This document shows positions 41,501 to 53,336 of a stretch of 64,000 nucleotides of DNA, piece after piece (positions within the stretch are counted from its first letter, which is position 1; the number at the start of each line of letters is the position of its first letter). Under the pieces are notes generated by a model that saw nothing but the letters and a program-made list of their open reading frames with translations, ran no database searches and was not told the DNA's origin. Source of the DNA: Membranipora membranacea (lineage: Eukaryota; Bryozoa; Gymnolaemata; Cheilostomatida; Membraniporidae); contig OU612067.1 of assembly GCA_914767715.1 (NCBI GenBank), positions 18,543,001 to 18,607,000 of the forward strand, in the 5' to 3' direction. The position numbers and the translations under genes are program-made.

Positions 41501-44500
41501 GCTGTGGCAACCGGCAGCCTATTAAACCAGTAACGCCTATCGACTGTCTGCCAAAAGAAACTGAAGAAACATAGCCTACAACTTTCCTTGATAAAACAGT
41601 ATTTATATTTGGCACATTACCCAATGAACTCCCTCTCCAGTTCATTGCATCACCATGGGTGAAATCCATTTGAATCTGGTTGGAAATGACACCTTCACTC
41701 ATTTTATAAAACTTCTGTCTTCTACCATAATGAACTATGGGGAAATGTTGATAGCACTGAGCAGTTTCGCATTTTGCTCAGCATGGAATATGAATTTTGT
41801 TCAGCATTTTGTTCAGCATGGAATATGGATGATATCAATGAAGGCAACACAACTCCTGAAAGTCCAGGATTTCTCGCTGGTGTCAAAAAATGCACACATG
41901 GCAAACAGTACAACATCAATATAACAACTTGGCATTTCTATTTTGAACAGCCTGATCTTCCAGATGAAGGCAGCGGAGCCCTTCCAGAATTTATGGGCAA
42001 AACTATCGGAGGTTTTGATCCAAATGCCGCTGTCATCTCATCTACAATGATGCCAGCAGATCCTGTGGCTGCCACAGAATCACCATACGGGACACCCAGA
42101 CCTGCGGTAGATGTCACTACCATGGCAGACATAGATTATACCAGCACTGTACTACCCAGAATTGTGGATGTGGATGGTGAGCCAGGCTTTGACCCTTTGG
42201 CTATACCTGGTGTGCCTGGTGAGCAAGGTGAACCGGGTGAGAAAGGTGACAAGGGAGACATTGGAGCTCCAGGAATAGGTTTGTATACATTTACTCTTCT
42301 TTTTGTTCTACATTTCTTGACACAGTTTCGAGGTTTCTGCAGGTGAATTAGTGATACAGCAAGCTACGTATTCTGTAGTTGAATATTTTCATTTCACAAA
42401 ACATCTGGGTTATACGCCGTCCATAGCTCATGTCCTGCTGTGGATGTTATTATTTGATTTATGTGATTTTTTTATCAGCCCACATGACACTTCCTCCACC
42501 GCCCACACCTCCGCCGCCATTCCCCTCAACCCAGTCAAGCTCAGGTAACTTTGAGTGATGTGTATCATGAAACATTCTTAATAAGAGTGTTAACTTTGGT
42601 GTCAAACCCCATGTAACTGCTATAAAAACCTTTTTGTGTGTACAACGAGCTTAACGCTACCAACATGTTAATAATTTAACCAGAGGGTCACCCCATCATT
42701 ACACAGTGTTATCTTTGGTTGAAACCTATGTTAGATTAAAATGCTCACAAAACTATAATAGTACTTAAGCAGACTGTAGTAAACAGCTAACATTGTGTGG
42801 TTTGTTGTGATTGAGCTGTGTATATACACGACTTGCAGCGAGGTGAAAACCTCCAAAAATCTTACTGGTAACCGATATCTAAATATATTTCTATATCTAT
42901 AGTTTTCTGTTGATATGGATGAAACTGTGAGCCAATTGATATACCGGTGTTGTCATATGAGGTTCTAGCCATGTCTGTCTCATTTAATAGAGCCATTTCT
43001 TACCATAATAATAAATTTTCATTATCAGGAGAAAAGGGTGACAAAGGAGATGCTGGTTTGCAGGGAATGTCTGGTCAGCATGGAGTGAATGGGATACCTG
43101 GTTTGGAAGGACCAATTGGTCCGCCTGGTCTCCGTGGTGAAAAAGTAAGTAAACAAACAACTATATATGCTGTCAATGTGAAATCATGAGTGTGTCTAAA
43201 GCAAATATTGACAATAATAATAATATTGGGTGTTTGAGTATTCAAAGTTTATGATGTAATATTTGGTTTTATTTGGAACAAAGCATACAATCCTGGTTTC
43301 AATGTTATTCCTTCTTAAAATAATTATATATATTTCATAGGGAGAAAAAGGCGAGGTTGGTGTTGGAGAACCTGGAACTCCCGGACTTCCAGGTCAATCA
43401 ACCAAGGGTGAACCTGGAGCTGATGGTATGAAGGGAGAACAGGGTGCCGTGGTGAGTATGTACTGTCATGAATTTGTTTGTGAGTTAGTCCATAATAGAA
43501 TAAAACCAAAATTTCAACAACAAAAATTTTCCACCTGGAATGGATGATACTGCTCGTCACACTTGTCTATGGTTTCCAGGCAGGTAACCTCTGTAGGTTT
43601 GGCTTGTAAAACTGGTTCACTCGTACTGAACCATTATTATCACTAATGCATTGTCTTATTATTAAAGGGACGGAGCATACAAGGCCCTCCTGGATTACCC
43701 GGATCTTCCTTCTTTGCTGAGTTGGAGGATCTGATGATAGAGGGGTCCGGTGAGGAGATGGGAGAGGAGATATTTACTCAGATGCCGGCACTTAGACATC
43801 TGGTCGGTGAAAAAGGTTAGTTTTATATACATGGTTTCCAGACTTTTCCCAAGATTCACCTCTTATAATATTTATTATAGAAAATCCGAAATCTATGTAA
43901 TATCAGATCAAAAGCCAGATAGCACCTCTCATGCCAAAACATCTGTCAAGCAGATGGTAAATAACTTTGGGCCAAAAGTTAATAATTGGGTAAAGGCCAT
44001 ACGGTAATTTATCTACCGGCTTTATGGAACAACAGTAATGTTGCTGAACAAAAGTGGGAAAGTAAATACTGAGCCAATTATTTATATCACACAGCATGGC
44101 TATGTGTTATATAGCGCTATCTTTGCATGTTATATTCCTGTTCCAACAATCCTTTCTTACTTTTAAGGAGAGCCTGGAAACTGTACTATGCTAGAAGGTC
44201 TCCCCGGTAGAGAAGGATTAGATGGTGCTGATGGAACACCTGGATTACCTGTATGTTCATAAAGAGTATCAATATTGTGTAACAAAATTACCGAACAAGA
44301 ATAAATAAAAAAGCTCAAGCATGTTATGATTTTCTATGTTCGGTAGCTGGGCCCAAATAGCCCCCTAAAGATCAATTGATTGTGGTATGAATGAGACTCA
44401 ATTACTCCCCACTCTTTCGGTGATCCTATAATGTAGCATATATGATGTTGTTTCAGGGTGCACCAGGTCCTCGAGGTCAAGCTGGAGAGAGAGGAACGGT

Positions 44501-47500
44501 TGGAATACAAGGACCACGGGTAAGTCAACAAAAGTTCAATTCTTTGCAGTTAATGTGCCGTAAGTTGACACTTGATAGTTCGTTGTGCCAGGAGAATTTG
44601 AATAAAAATAATTAATCAAAAATATGAATTTCTCAAATTTCCAAATTCTCAATAGTCGTGGAGATGATGTTTTGTGCAAAAGATTCAAATTCAATTGTTT
44701 GGAAATTATGATTGATGCAATCATTAGATAATAGGGAGGAAAGGCGGCTGGTGACATAATTTAAATGTAATGTGGCGTATCATTATTAAGCTATTCTTTT
44801 TTATCTCATGCAGTGAAATGAAATCCGGTGTTATAATGTCTGACTTGTTTTCAAAAATCAGCAGCCGGATATTTGACACTGGTATCATTGTAACACTGTG
44901 ATGACTGGCCCATTGTTCATTGTTCAGAGGCCATATGATATTTTTGCAGATATGAAAAATCATAAATCATTTTTTATCTAAATGGATCTGATGAAAAATT
45001 TGGCCTACAAAGCCCCGAAGATTTTATCTTTTCCCCGCTGGAATTTTTGATTATGCATTGTATATCAAACGCCTAACAAAGCTGCGGTGAGAATATGCTG
45101 TGTGTTGTTTTGTCAGAGTAGACAGATGACTTTCGCGGAGTATTACTGTATCTGACCTCACTTACGTTTTATCTCATCTAGTTCATTGTCAAAATCCTAG
45201 ACCAAAACAAAAGGCTTTTAATTAAAACCTTTCTTGTTCCTATCCATCATCGGCGATAGGTTGAGTGATAAGTACAGCAATCTCATGGGTTTAACTGTTC
45301 AAGGCTTTGTCTTTTGCTCCGCTCCCGGCAAGAGAAACTGCAGTTGCTCTGGCAAAGCTATGCAGGGAATCAGCTGGTCTAAGAAAATTTAAACTATCTT
45401 AGGTATTTCTCTTTGAACTGAAATGTAATCCGAAATAGCTGGGTTCGGCAGTTTGAGTTGATATGTATGATCTTAGCGGAGCCTATGAGGCTCACATATG
45501 TGACCAAAGTGATGGGTTAAAGAGAAACAAATAGCCCTAATTTCTCTTTTGGATGTATGCTGTATCCTTATTTCTCTAACACAAAACAGGGAGAAGATGG
45601 AGCTGAGGGAAGGATGGGAGAAGCTGGAGCAAAGGGAGATAAGGGTTCAGCTGGAGAGAGAGGAGCACAAGGGTTACAGGGACCACCCGGTGTACCTGCT
45701 GTGGTCGCCACGGTGAGTGAATAAACTGGTTGGCTTGTTAAACCAAGTTATACGGCTCTGCAATATTTATGCTCACGAAAGTTCATGTGTATTGAAATTG
45801 CCTTCCCTTGTATTGTAAGTGCGCAGATATTATGCAGTTATTTAATTGTATTCTATGTTGCAGGCTGATGGCTCACAAGGTGGTGCAACTGGAAAACCTG
45901 GAACTCCAGGTCAGGATGGAGCCGCTGGTGAACAGGGAGAAAGAGGAGAAAAGGGTGAAAAAGGCATCTCGGGTGAAAAGGGTTCAAGAGGTTTGTCATG
46001 GAGAAATTGTTCAAAATTTTGTAATGACCCCTATTTTTCGAAAGACATTCAATGAATTTTGATGAGTTCATCAAACAACCAAGGAGGCTGGGTAATTACG
46101 ATTGAACTTTAAGCTACCTTAATCCCACGCTAGAGTGAAAGCTGTATAGATTAATTGTTTGTTGAGGTTTAGAGGGCATATATAGAATTTTGTTATATTT
46201 CTCAGACGACCATAACTAAATAAATAAATTGTTGATTCAGGGTTTGATGGACAGGAAGGACCTCAAGGTGTCGCAGGATTGGACGGTGTTCAGGGTGAGC
46301 CTGGCTTACCTGGAGCAACAGGAGCACAGGGACCAAGAGGAGAGGCCGGTGCTCAGGGAGCTAAAGGAGATACTGGTGTTGGTTTACCAGGCCCTCCCGG
46401 TCTTCCCGGTGCAACAAGTACTACTGGAAAACCATTCTTTGGAAACCTAGTGGTAAGAGCAGATGAGTTAAATGTTTTTATTATGGCTCTTATATGACTA
46501 TGATTTTTTAACCGAACATAAAACCAATACGTTGTACCAAGGATTTAGAGACAACTCTAACTCCTTGGTTGTACTAATGACTTCATGGCTGATCGCAGAC
46601 ATATCTTGCTCTGTTGTACTTTTCGCTTCATCCAGCCCCTTTGTTGTTCATGTCGCACTGTGTTTTGGTTATCAGGCTTCATCAGGAGATTCTGGAGCTA
46701 AAGGTGCTAAAGGAGAACCTGGAGCAACAGGCTCAGTTAGTGTTAATGATATTGAGAATATACTCCCTATGTTTACTGAAAAGGTGAGTTGTTAGCGGTG
46801 ATCTGCTCAATAAAATTTGAACTTAGGCATACTTTTGCCAATCAAGGAATACCATTGATATTTTTGTAAATGTCCTAATATTATCAAACAGTTTATTTAC
46901 TCGATTCCATGAAGAGTCATACAAGTTGTCTGGCCTGAGACTTGACAGACTGTCCTGTTGGTTCGCTGTGTTTTATCATGAATAATTGTAAGTGAGTGTT
47001 GTATTGTAGGGAGATAAAGGTGATGAGGGTGACAGAGGTAAGGATGGTGGCTGTAAAATGTGTGTCGGGTTCAAGGGTCAAAGAGGACCCAGAGGTCGCA
47101 GAGGAAAGCCTGGCAAACCTGGATTAGAAGGACCTAAGGGCTCTATCGGCACAATAGGCTTACCGGTAAGTTTTCAATGAGTCTAGTGTTGAGTGTAATG
47201 TACACAGATTGAAACATATCCGTTTGCAGCTGGCATTTCAATGTCAATGTCAATCTTGTTTCACACAGACATTACACAAATTCCATCTGTCTGATCATCA
47301 AGTGCAGACAATAATCACTGTAACTATTTACAGGGATCAAATGGAATACCTGGTACACCCGGTTCCCCCGGAGTGTCAGTTAAGGGTGAGAAAGGAGATA
47401 GTACTCAGTGTGACTGCTCAGCCGCTCAGGGTAAGATACAATAACAAATACTGCTGTGGGTACCACTACCATGGCACATAAAGACAAAGCGTTTTATAAA

Positions 47501-50500
47501 GTTTTACTTCTGTCATGTTAAATTAAAAACATGGAATCAAATAAACTTCACATTTTTATTAATAATGTTTTTGAAATTATTGTCGATATTTTGTGACTGG
47601 AAAAACTATGAATGGGAAAATAAAGCTTCTTCTTTATTGAAGGTTCAAAGGGAGCTAAAGGAGAACCTGGTATGGTGATGTCAGGAAGTGGAGCTGCCGC
47701 TAACCTCGTACAAGGTCCTCCAGGACCTCCGGTATGTGAGGCAAGAAACTCATCAGTGTGATACGACAATGTAGATTGAAGTTCATTTTTGACTGCCAAT
47801 TTTGCTGGCTGTTGCTCATGGTCATGATGATTAAATATACCGATATTCTTACAATATGGACAAAATATCAAGTTATTATGCAGTTGATGATAAAAATATA
47901 ACTAAATTTAATTTCTAGGGACCACCAGGAGAGTCTACAGCTGGACCAGCCGGGCCTCCAGGACCTCGAGGTTATCCAGGTAGAGCTGGTAACGGACGTC
48001 CCTCCAGTGGTGGATCGAGTATAGGAAATGTGAGTATGGGAAATAACTTGGAATCATTATTTCCGATCAATAGGAGTTGTCACTCTATAGATAACCGTCA
48101 TATTTCCGGTTATATATAAATATATCTTTTTGAGAATAGTAAAATTGTCAGGCTGCATGGGAAGACAAGCATAACATAGTTATGTCCGATCCATATTAGT
48201 TCCTTGGCTCTAACTTTCCCTTCAGTTACTACGCATTTAGTTGAATCAGAGCTTGAATCTATCTATCTGCACTAGTGAGATCTACCTATTCTAGGTTAGC
48301 ATTGCTGTATTAGCACCATACCATTAGCTTCGAATTCCTTTGTCAATATTTAAAATCACATTGCAGTTTGAAATGAGTGAATCAGGAGTAAGTTATTCTA
48401 ACAAACATACATTCAATCACATCAGAGAGGGTGGGATATACCCTCCCACCCTCCCTGATCATATAGCGATTTTGTGAGAGTCATCCCCTCTTGTTGTAAG
48501 GGAAAACAAATCTGTTTCCCTGTTGATTGCATGTTACCTTTCATTTCACTCCCTCCGCTTGTTATTTGAGTTGCTGTCTATATCTGTGAAAAATGTTGCG
48601 TAGCTTCTCTTCCTTGCATGAACTAGTCAAATTTAGTTTTACATGCTAACCCGCTCTAGCCCCTAATTACTGTACCAAACCACCCTTTTCGATATTCAGT
48701 GTATTGTCAATAGCATTCATTTTGTGATAGACTGTGTTTGAGTAAGGATAGCTGATGCTGTCTTCGAGTTAGTGATACTGTTATATGAGCAGCTATATCT
48801 ACAATTAAACCTCTTAATCCTGCTAGATTTGATTATGAGCTCAGATTATCAAAGTTTTCATTTTAAAAACAGTTCGGAATAAACACTACATGCTGGCTGA
48901 GAATTACATCAGATCATTTTGTGTTGTATGTAATAGTGTTAGGTTGTTATGTACGTGAGAGAAGATGTTTATCTGTCAGAGAGAATCAACCCTTCGCACA
49001 TGATGTAACAATGTGCGTTTAGTTATTGTCTTCTCCTTGTTGATCATTTGTTGATATTAATAATACTTGTACTGATTACAGGTTGTTATGTTTGCTACTC
49101 AGCACATAATGTCGAGCTCTTCTCTAGCCATACCTTCCGGTACTCTCGGGTTTGTTATGGATCAACAGAGATTATATATCAGAGTAAATCTGGGCTGGCA
49201 GGCGCTCAGTGTAAGTCCAACAATCATTAGTAAATAAAAATAGTGCAAACATTTTTTTTTTATAAATTTATTTTCAGATAAGGATGTCATGTCAAACTCT
49301 TAAATGTGTTGAAAGAACTGATTAATCTTTTCTGAAATTAATTCACTTTTATAGAAGCTGATGGCAATATGTTTGGAAATAAGCAAATACTACTGGAAAA
49401 GCTGATTCCTCTTTCCTGCTCAAAAAATTTATGAGCAACCCACATATTTTTCAAGAAAAAGCCCCATTTGATAGATGATCACTGTGTGAAATAAAATGTT
49501 TTTTAGCTTGGACCAGTTATCCCAATGACTGACGGCGAGTTTGCTAATGAGATACCCGATTTTCTTGGTGAGTTTGGTAACAGTGGTTTGAAGGATCAGG
49601 CTGCAGCCACAGGAACTGAAGATTTCACAGGAGTGGTGAGTAATTGTCAAATGTTCATTAGATCACAACTTCACCTTTATAAGTTCTACATAAATTTGAA
49701 AAATAAACACTTTATAAGAATTTATCAGGATCTTTGACGATTATCATATTCTTTCAATTTTAATTTGAGCAGTTTAAAGACAAGGTAGGGGTTGCAAACT
49801 CAAAATGTTGTACAGCTTTCTAACATCCACAATTGATCACCAATCTTATTCCTCTGCCCACAACAATCAAAAACTGAAGCGCAGTGAACCGCACTCACCT
49901 GAAAACTCCTTCTGCCATCATCTTGTTTTACCAATTTGTTTGATCATGTGATCACATGGCCTACCTACCATCTTCTGTAATGGCTTATTCATGTGTGGTT
50001 AATGTAAATTTTAAAGCATCTAGTCAGCAATGAGGTAAATAATCGTGCGTAGCATTGTGTAGAATAAGACCTCCCATGTTTATGCCATTTTATTACTAAT
50101 GTTGGTGTGTAGTGAGTTGTTCCTAAGCCCTGACCTTTTTTGCACAATCTGCAGGGAAAGACATCGAATCAAACGGTTTGTATTTCACAATCAACTATGG
50201 ATGTTGTTATCCTGTGTTGTTAATCGTAAACACGGTAGTTTGGGACATGGTGCTCAGTTGCATGCAATCATTTCACTTTGTTTCTGTTTGTAAAATTCAC
50301 TTGACAAGCTTAACTTACCATTATATCCACAAAAAATTAATGTGTATGGGGACTTACATTGGGTAACTATTATTTTAATTTGCGCAGAAGCATAACTCCA
50401 TCATTTAGTGATTGTTGGTTGTTGTTCATCATTATTTCATTTTTATCCGTTAAACTACTGTATTTTTCTGACAAATTTCCATCCAATTCTAAAATTTCAT

Positions 50501-52118
50501 GATTATTCAAACCATAATATTGTTACAATAGTATCAACATGCTAGTGGTGATTGTATAATAAGTGGTGATTGTATAATAAGTGGTGATTGTATAATAAAT
50601 GGTGATTGTATGGTGAGGGCATGCTAGTGGTGATTGTATGGTGAGGGCATGCTAGTGGTGATTGTATGGTGAGGGCATGCTAGTGGTGATTGTATGGTGA
50701 GGGCATGCTAGTGGTGATTGTACAATAAGTGGTGAATGTATGGTGAGGGCATCCTAGTGGTGATTGTATGGTGATTGTATGATTGATTGTATAGTGAGGG
50801 TTTCTCTTAAACGCATTCTGTGTAGAAAGAGAATGTGAAATTTCTTATAATATTTCCCACATTTTTTTGATTTAGCTATTTACTGGATTCACAGATGGAC
50901 CTCCATGATTAATGAACCCATGATTATATTTTCCAGTAGAAGAATCTGACTATCTAAGGATCAGTCGCAAAATACCTGTCACAGGCAATTCTGTTTGATG
51001 GCCTTATTGAGCCATTTGTGTGTGAATTTTATTTAAAATCTCATGAAAATTAACTCATAGAAATACTATGTTTATGGTTACAGTTGAGAATATATGCTCT
51101 GAATGAGCCGTTATCAGGCAGTGAGGTAGTTGGTGTAGGTGGAGCGGATCACATGTGTTATAAACAGGCTAAGAGAGCCAGGGTGTCCGGTACTTACAGA
51201 GCTGTACTTACCTCCAGGCTACAGAGGATAGATTCTCTAGTGTTTGAGAAGGATAGAGATCTCTCTATAGTCAATAGTAGAGTGAGTTTTATACCATATG
51301 TCATATTTCAAACTGTACAGTCTTATATCAGAGATTGAGATTTTGTGTCTGTATTACTGAAGGCAACAATGAGCTATACTCACATCAATATCTGCATTAC
51401 TGTAAGTCAGATCAAAAATTTAATCTATCACGATAATATTACAGGGTGAACGCATACTGGATTCATGGTCAGGTGTGACCAGAAATAAAGGACTTTGGGT
51501 CCAAGGAGTTCCTATATATTCATTCGACGGTAAAAATATTCACAAAGACGATCTTTGGTGAGTTCGATAATTTAGGTTATAGGAAACAGCTTTGAGTATT
51601 ACAAGGAGATTTTGTGATATTACCAGCACTAATTTGAAAGGAATGGAAATGCATACCTCCCCAGTGAATTGCTCAAGTTCTTTTCTAAGCTAGGAAATCA
51701 CTTTATAATAGACTTAGAGTACAAAAAAGGGATTTAAGAATTATTTCCTCTTTTACTCTGAAAGGACAACTCCTTTCACAAAGGGGAGTATTTTGTCTTA
51801 CATTATCCTCCCAATCTATCAAATTGATGAACTCTTGAATTTAACTATGTCATTGCCTACCTAATGATGTATTCTAATATCTGTCTATCTTTATTCTCCA
51901 GGAATCAGAAGTATTTCTGGCACGGTGCTAGGAGTTCAGGAGAGGCAGACACAGATGCTTACTGTGAAGCTTGGACATCAGGTGATAGATCAGAACTCGG
52001 TCTGACCAGCTCATATATGAGCGGACAAGTCTTAGATAAATCTATGCATACATGTGACTCTAAGTTAGCTGTACTCTGTATAGAGACTACTGTACATGAG
52101 ACTTATAGGCAACGGTGA
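29515..52118 (+). CDS. Collagen XV/XVIII-type with thyroglobulin-1 and endostatin domains
   Basis: Secreted basement-membrane collagen. Coding exons: 29563–29632, 34299–34487, 37570–37709, 38240–38443, 38769–38987, 40190–40270, 41050–41130, 41951–42278, 42479–42544, 43029–43144, 43341–43451, 43668–43815, 44168–44250, 44457–44519, 45590–45712, 45864–45990, 46241–46452, 46676–46783, 47010–47165, 47334–47430, 47643–47731, 47919–48029, 48367–48387, 49082–49210, 49507–49635, 51084–51281, 51445–51557, 51902–52118. All phases agree: 1242 aa. Order: signal peptide (MESPLLLLCFLLILIP); thyroglobulin type-1 (about 25–86); thrombospondin-N/laminin-G-like domain (about 87–300); acidic linker; interrupted Gly-X-Y region (about 415–980); trimerisation domain (982–1024, starting VVMFATQHIM); hinge; endostatin (1068–1242) with its four cysteines. 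The endostatin matches the collagen XV/XVIII family clearly. An in-frame ATG at 29518 is an alternative start. A splice acceptor (TTTTTCAG ending 29514) implies an upstream non-coding exon. Confidence 0.93.
29633..34298 (+). other. Collagen intron 1 (4.7 kb)
   Basis: The largest intron of the gene. It contains foldback repeat copy F2-2 and a C-rich run near 31579–31598. An open frame at 31024–31299 contains several cysteines, but there is no known domain and it lacks convincing splice partners. I see no nested gene. Confidence 0.6.
30356..30442. repeat. Small foldback repeat family F2, copy 2
   Basis: Arms ATGTGTTGGCTCTG and CAGAGTCAACACAT pair with one mismatch, followed by GGCTAATATCAACAGTGA, as in copy 1 at 28943. 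It lies in collagen intron 1. Confidence 0.6.
34299..34487 (+). CDS. Collagen exon 2: thyroglobulin type-1 domain
   Basis: One phase-1/phase-1 exon encodes a complete thyroglobulin type-1 repeat. Six cysteines lie at the family spacing, with GLFEPVQC, the diagnostic CWCV and the final NCD. Such domains often bind or inhibit cysteine proteases, or act as binding modules in matrix proteins such as nidogen, SPARC-like proteins and IGFBPs. It joins in frame directly to the signal-peptide exon upstream (F-G|RSPC) and to the thrombospondin-N domain downstream. Symmetric phase 1–1 is typical of exon shuffling. Vertebrate collagens XV and XVIII have no such domain, to my knowledge. Confidence 0.9.
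34488..37569 (+). other. Collagen intron 2 (3.1 kb)
   Basis: Contains the 54-bp minisatellite at 35485 and a short CTCCCACCCTCC motif near 34550 shared with 48440. No exon recognised. Confidence 0.55.
35485..35706 (+). repeat. 54-bp minisatellite, about 4 copies
   Basis: Unit AGAGTTTCAGAATGACCATG, then TTATTTCTTACTGCTGGCTG, then TTTTACGTGTCTG. The last copy is slightly shortened. Because 54 is a multiple of 3 it leaves an artefactual repetitive ORF (period 18 codons). It sits in collagen intron 2. Confidence 0.9.
38988..40189 (+). other. Collagen intron 5 (1.2 kb)
   Basis: No exon or repeat recognised. The open frame continuing past the donor at 38987 is read-through from the exon and ends at 39290. 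Confidence 0.55.
41618..41652. repeat. Foldback motif F1, copy at 41618
   Basis: CCCAATGAACTCCCTCTCC then AGTTCATTGCATC: the same core as 2179, with a few extra bases in the loop. In the collagen intron before exon 41951. Confidence 0.7.
42479..42544 (+). CDS. Collagen exon 9: proline-rich cassette
   Basis: A 66-bp exon, phase 1 at both ends, encoding a short Pro/Thr/Ser linker (LPPPPTPPPPFPST). It sits between two Gly-X-Y exons. Skipping it keeps the frame and joins GAPGI to GEKGDKGDAG, giving an almost continuous triple helix. It could therefore be an alternative exon controlling a flexible hinge. Confidence 0.75.
48367..48387 (+). CDS. Collagen 21-bp microexon
   Basis: TTGCAG|21 bp|GTAAGT, phase 0 at both ends, encoding FEMSESG between the last Gly-X-Y exon and the trimerisation domain. 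Both splice signals are good, but the exon is so small that chance is possible. Leaving it out also keeps the frame. Confidence 0.55.
48426..48452. repeat. G-rich/C-rich hairpin, 10-bp perfect arms
   Basis: GAGGGTGGGA, loop TATACCC, then TCCCACCCTC. The right arm and its flank recur at 34541–34565 (TTATACCTCCCACCCTCCCC) and, on the other strand, in the GC-rich block at about 5233–5250. It lies in the collagen intron after the microexon. Confidence 0.7.
50541..50800 (+). repeat. Compound minisatellite (18-bp and 28-bp units)
   Basis: Three or four copies of GTGGTGATTGTATAATAA are followed by about five copies of GTGGTGATTGTATGGTGAGG plus GCATGCTA, then degenerate copies. Located in the collagen intron just before the endostatin exons. 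Confidence 0.9.
51084..52118 (+). CDS. Collagen last three exons: endostatin domain
   Basis: Exons 51084–51281, 51445–51557 and 51902–52118 encode LRIYALNEPLSG, then GADHMCYKQAKRA, YRAVLTSRLQ, IYSFDGK, YFWHGA, YCEAW, TCDSK and LCIET. These are the conserved blocks of the endostatin fold, with four cysteines at family positions for its two disulfides. The histidine-rich zinc-binding N-terminus of human endostatin is not visible in the preceding hinge exon. The protein ends about 10 residues after the last cysteine. Confidence 0.92.
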
Positions 52119-53336
52119 TGAGCCAACTAAAACATGCTATAAATCTCCAATCATATCAACTACACAACGAGACCAGCCAATATTATACTCTGGTATTTCA
52201 GTTTAGGTGGGATCAGATTTGTCAATAAGGGGCTTTTATTAATCTGTGATTATTGTCGTGGTGAATGTCTCCTTTTTACCGTCTTTTGAACTATTGTGGG
52301 GCTGAATGCTCAATTACTCTACCCCAAACCACATGTTGATGTGCAAAATCTCTGTATTTTAAGCTAGAATATTTATATATGAATATCATTAAGTTATAAC
52401 TGTGTCAGCACGGTGTTCGAAATGTACATGAAAGGTAGAGCTTAGATGGAACTAATGATGTTACGGTAACTATAGTTATCTTACACTAGGAACTTAAGTA
52501 TTAGAATTTAGAGTTAGTTCTCAGCTGTAAGCAGTGTCATTTCTAAAGGTACTTCAGACCCGAAATTGGTCAAAATACTCAGCAGTCTAATTGTAGTAAG
52601 TAATGTAAACATACAACAAGACAATCAGACTGCCAACGTTTTGACAAAATATCCCTCAGGGTTTTCCTGTTTTGTTATATCATTGCTCCTATTCAATGTG
52701 TTAAGCTAATTTGGTTTTTTATTGGAATATTGTTTTTAGAATTAATTTTGTTACGTTGTAAATGTTTCATATTGTGGCTTGTTTTCTTTTTTCTTTTTTA
52801 TCTCATTACAAGCTGCATCGCTTTATAGTTGCAATGTGCTTTTATCCTGATGATGTTTTCTGCAAAACATTTCTATAAGGCTATTTTGAGAACATTTAAC
52901 TAGCAAAAAAAATCAAAATTTTGAAAACTTTCTACAAACCTATTGAGCTACAATATAATATTCACTCTTACAGTACATGCATATTATATATAACAAGCTT
53001 TTCAACCCCTGTATTTTTATATCACTTTTGCATTTTTTTCATTCATTATGACATCAATATAGGTTATGTTGTCACAAAATGTATTATGGGTGTTTTTTCC
53101 GGCAGCTAGGTGGCTTGAAATGACAATGGGTAGATTGTGGATGTAAATGTTCACGATGACATCATATATTATATGGTGTCATGTTTGTGAGACGGGTATC
53201 TATCAGTTGACTGTGAAGAGCAGTTGATAACTAATGTGTTGTCAATGAAGATATCTGAACCTAACTAATAATGTTGAAAAGCCAGATACAGAACTTATGT
53301 GTGGCCTGTCTCTGATTCAGTAACATCACTCTCATC
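52119..53336. other. Convergent intergenic region (collagen / EGF-CUB gene)
   Basis: 1.2 kb between facing stop codons. No coding frames of note. It should contain both 3' UTRs; no repeat was recognised. Confidence 0.55.
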
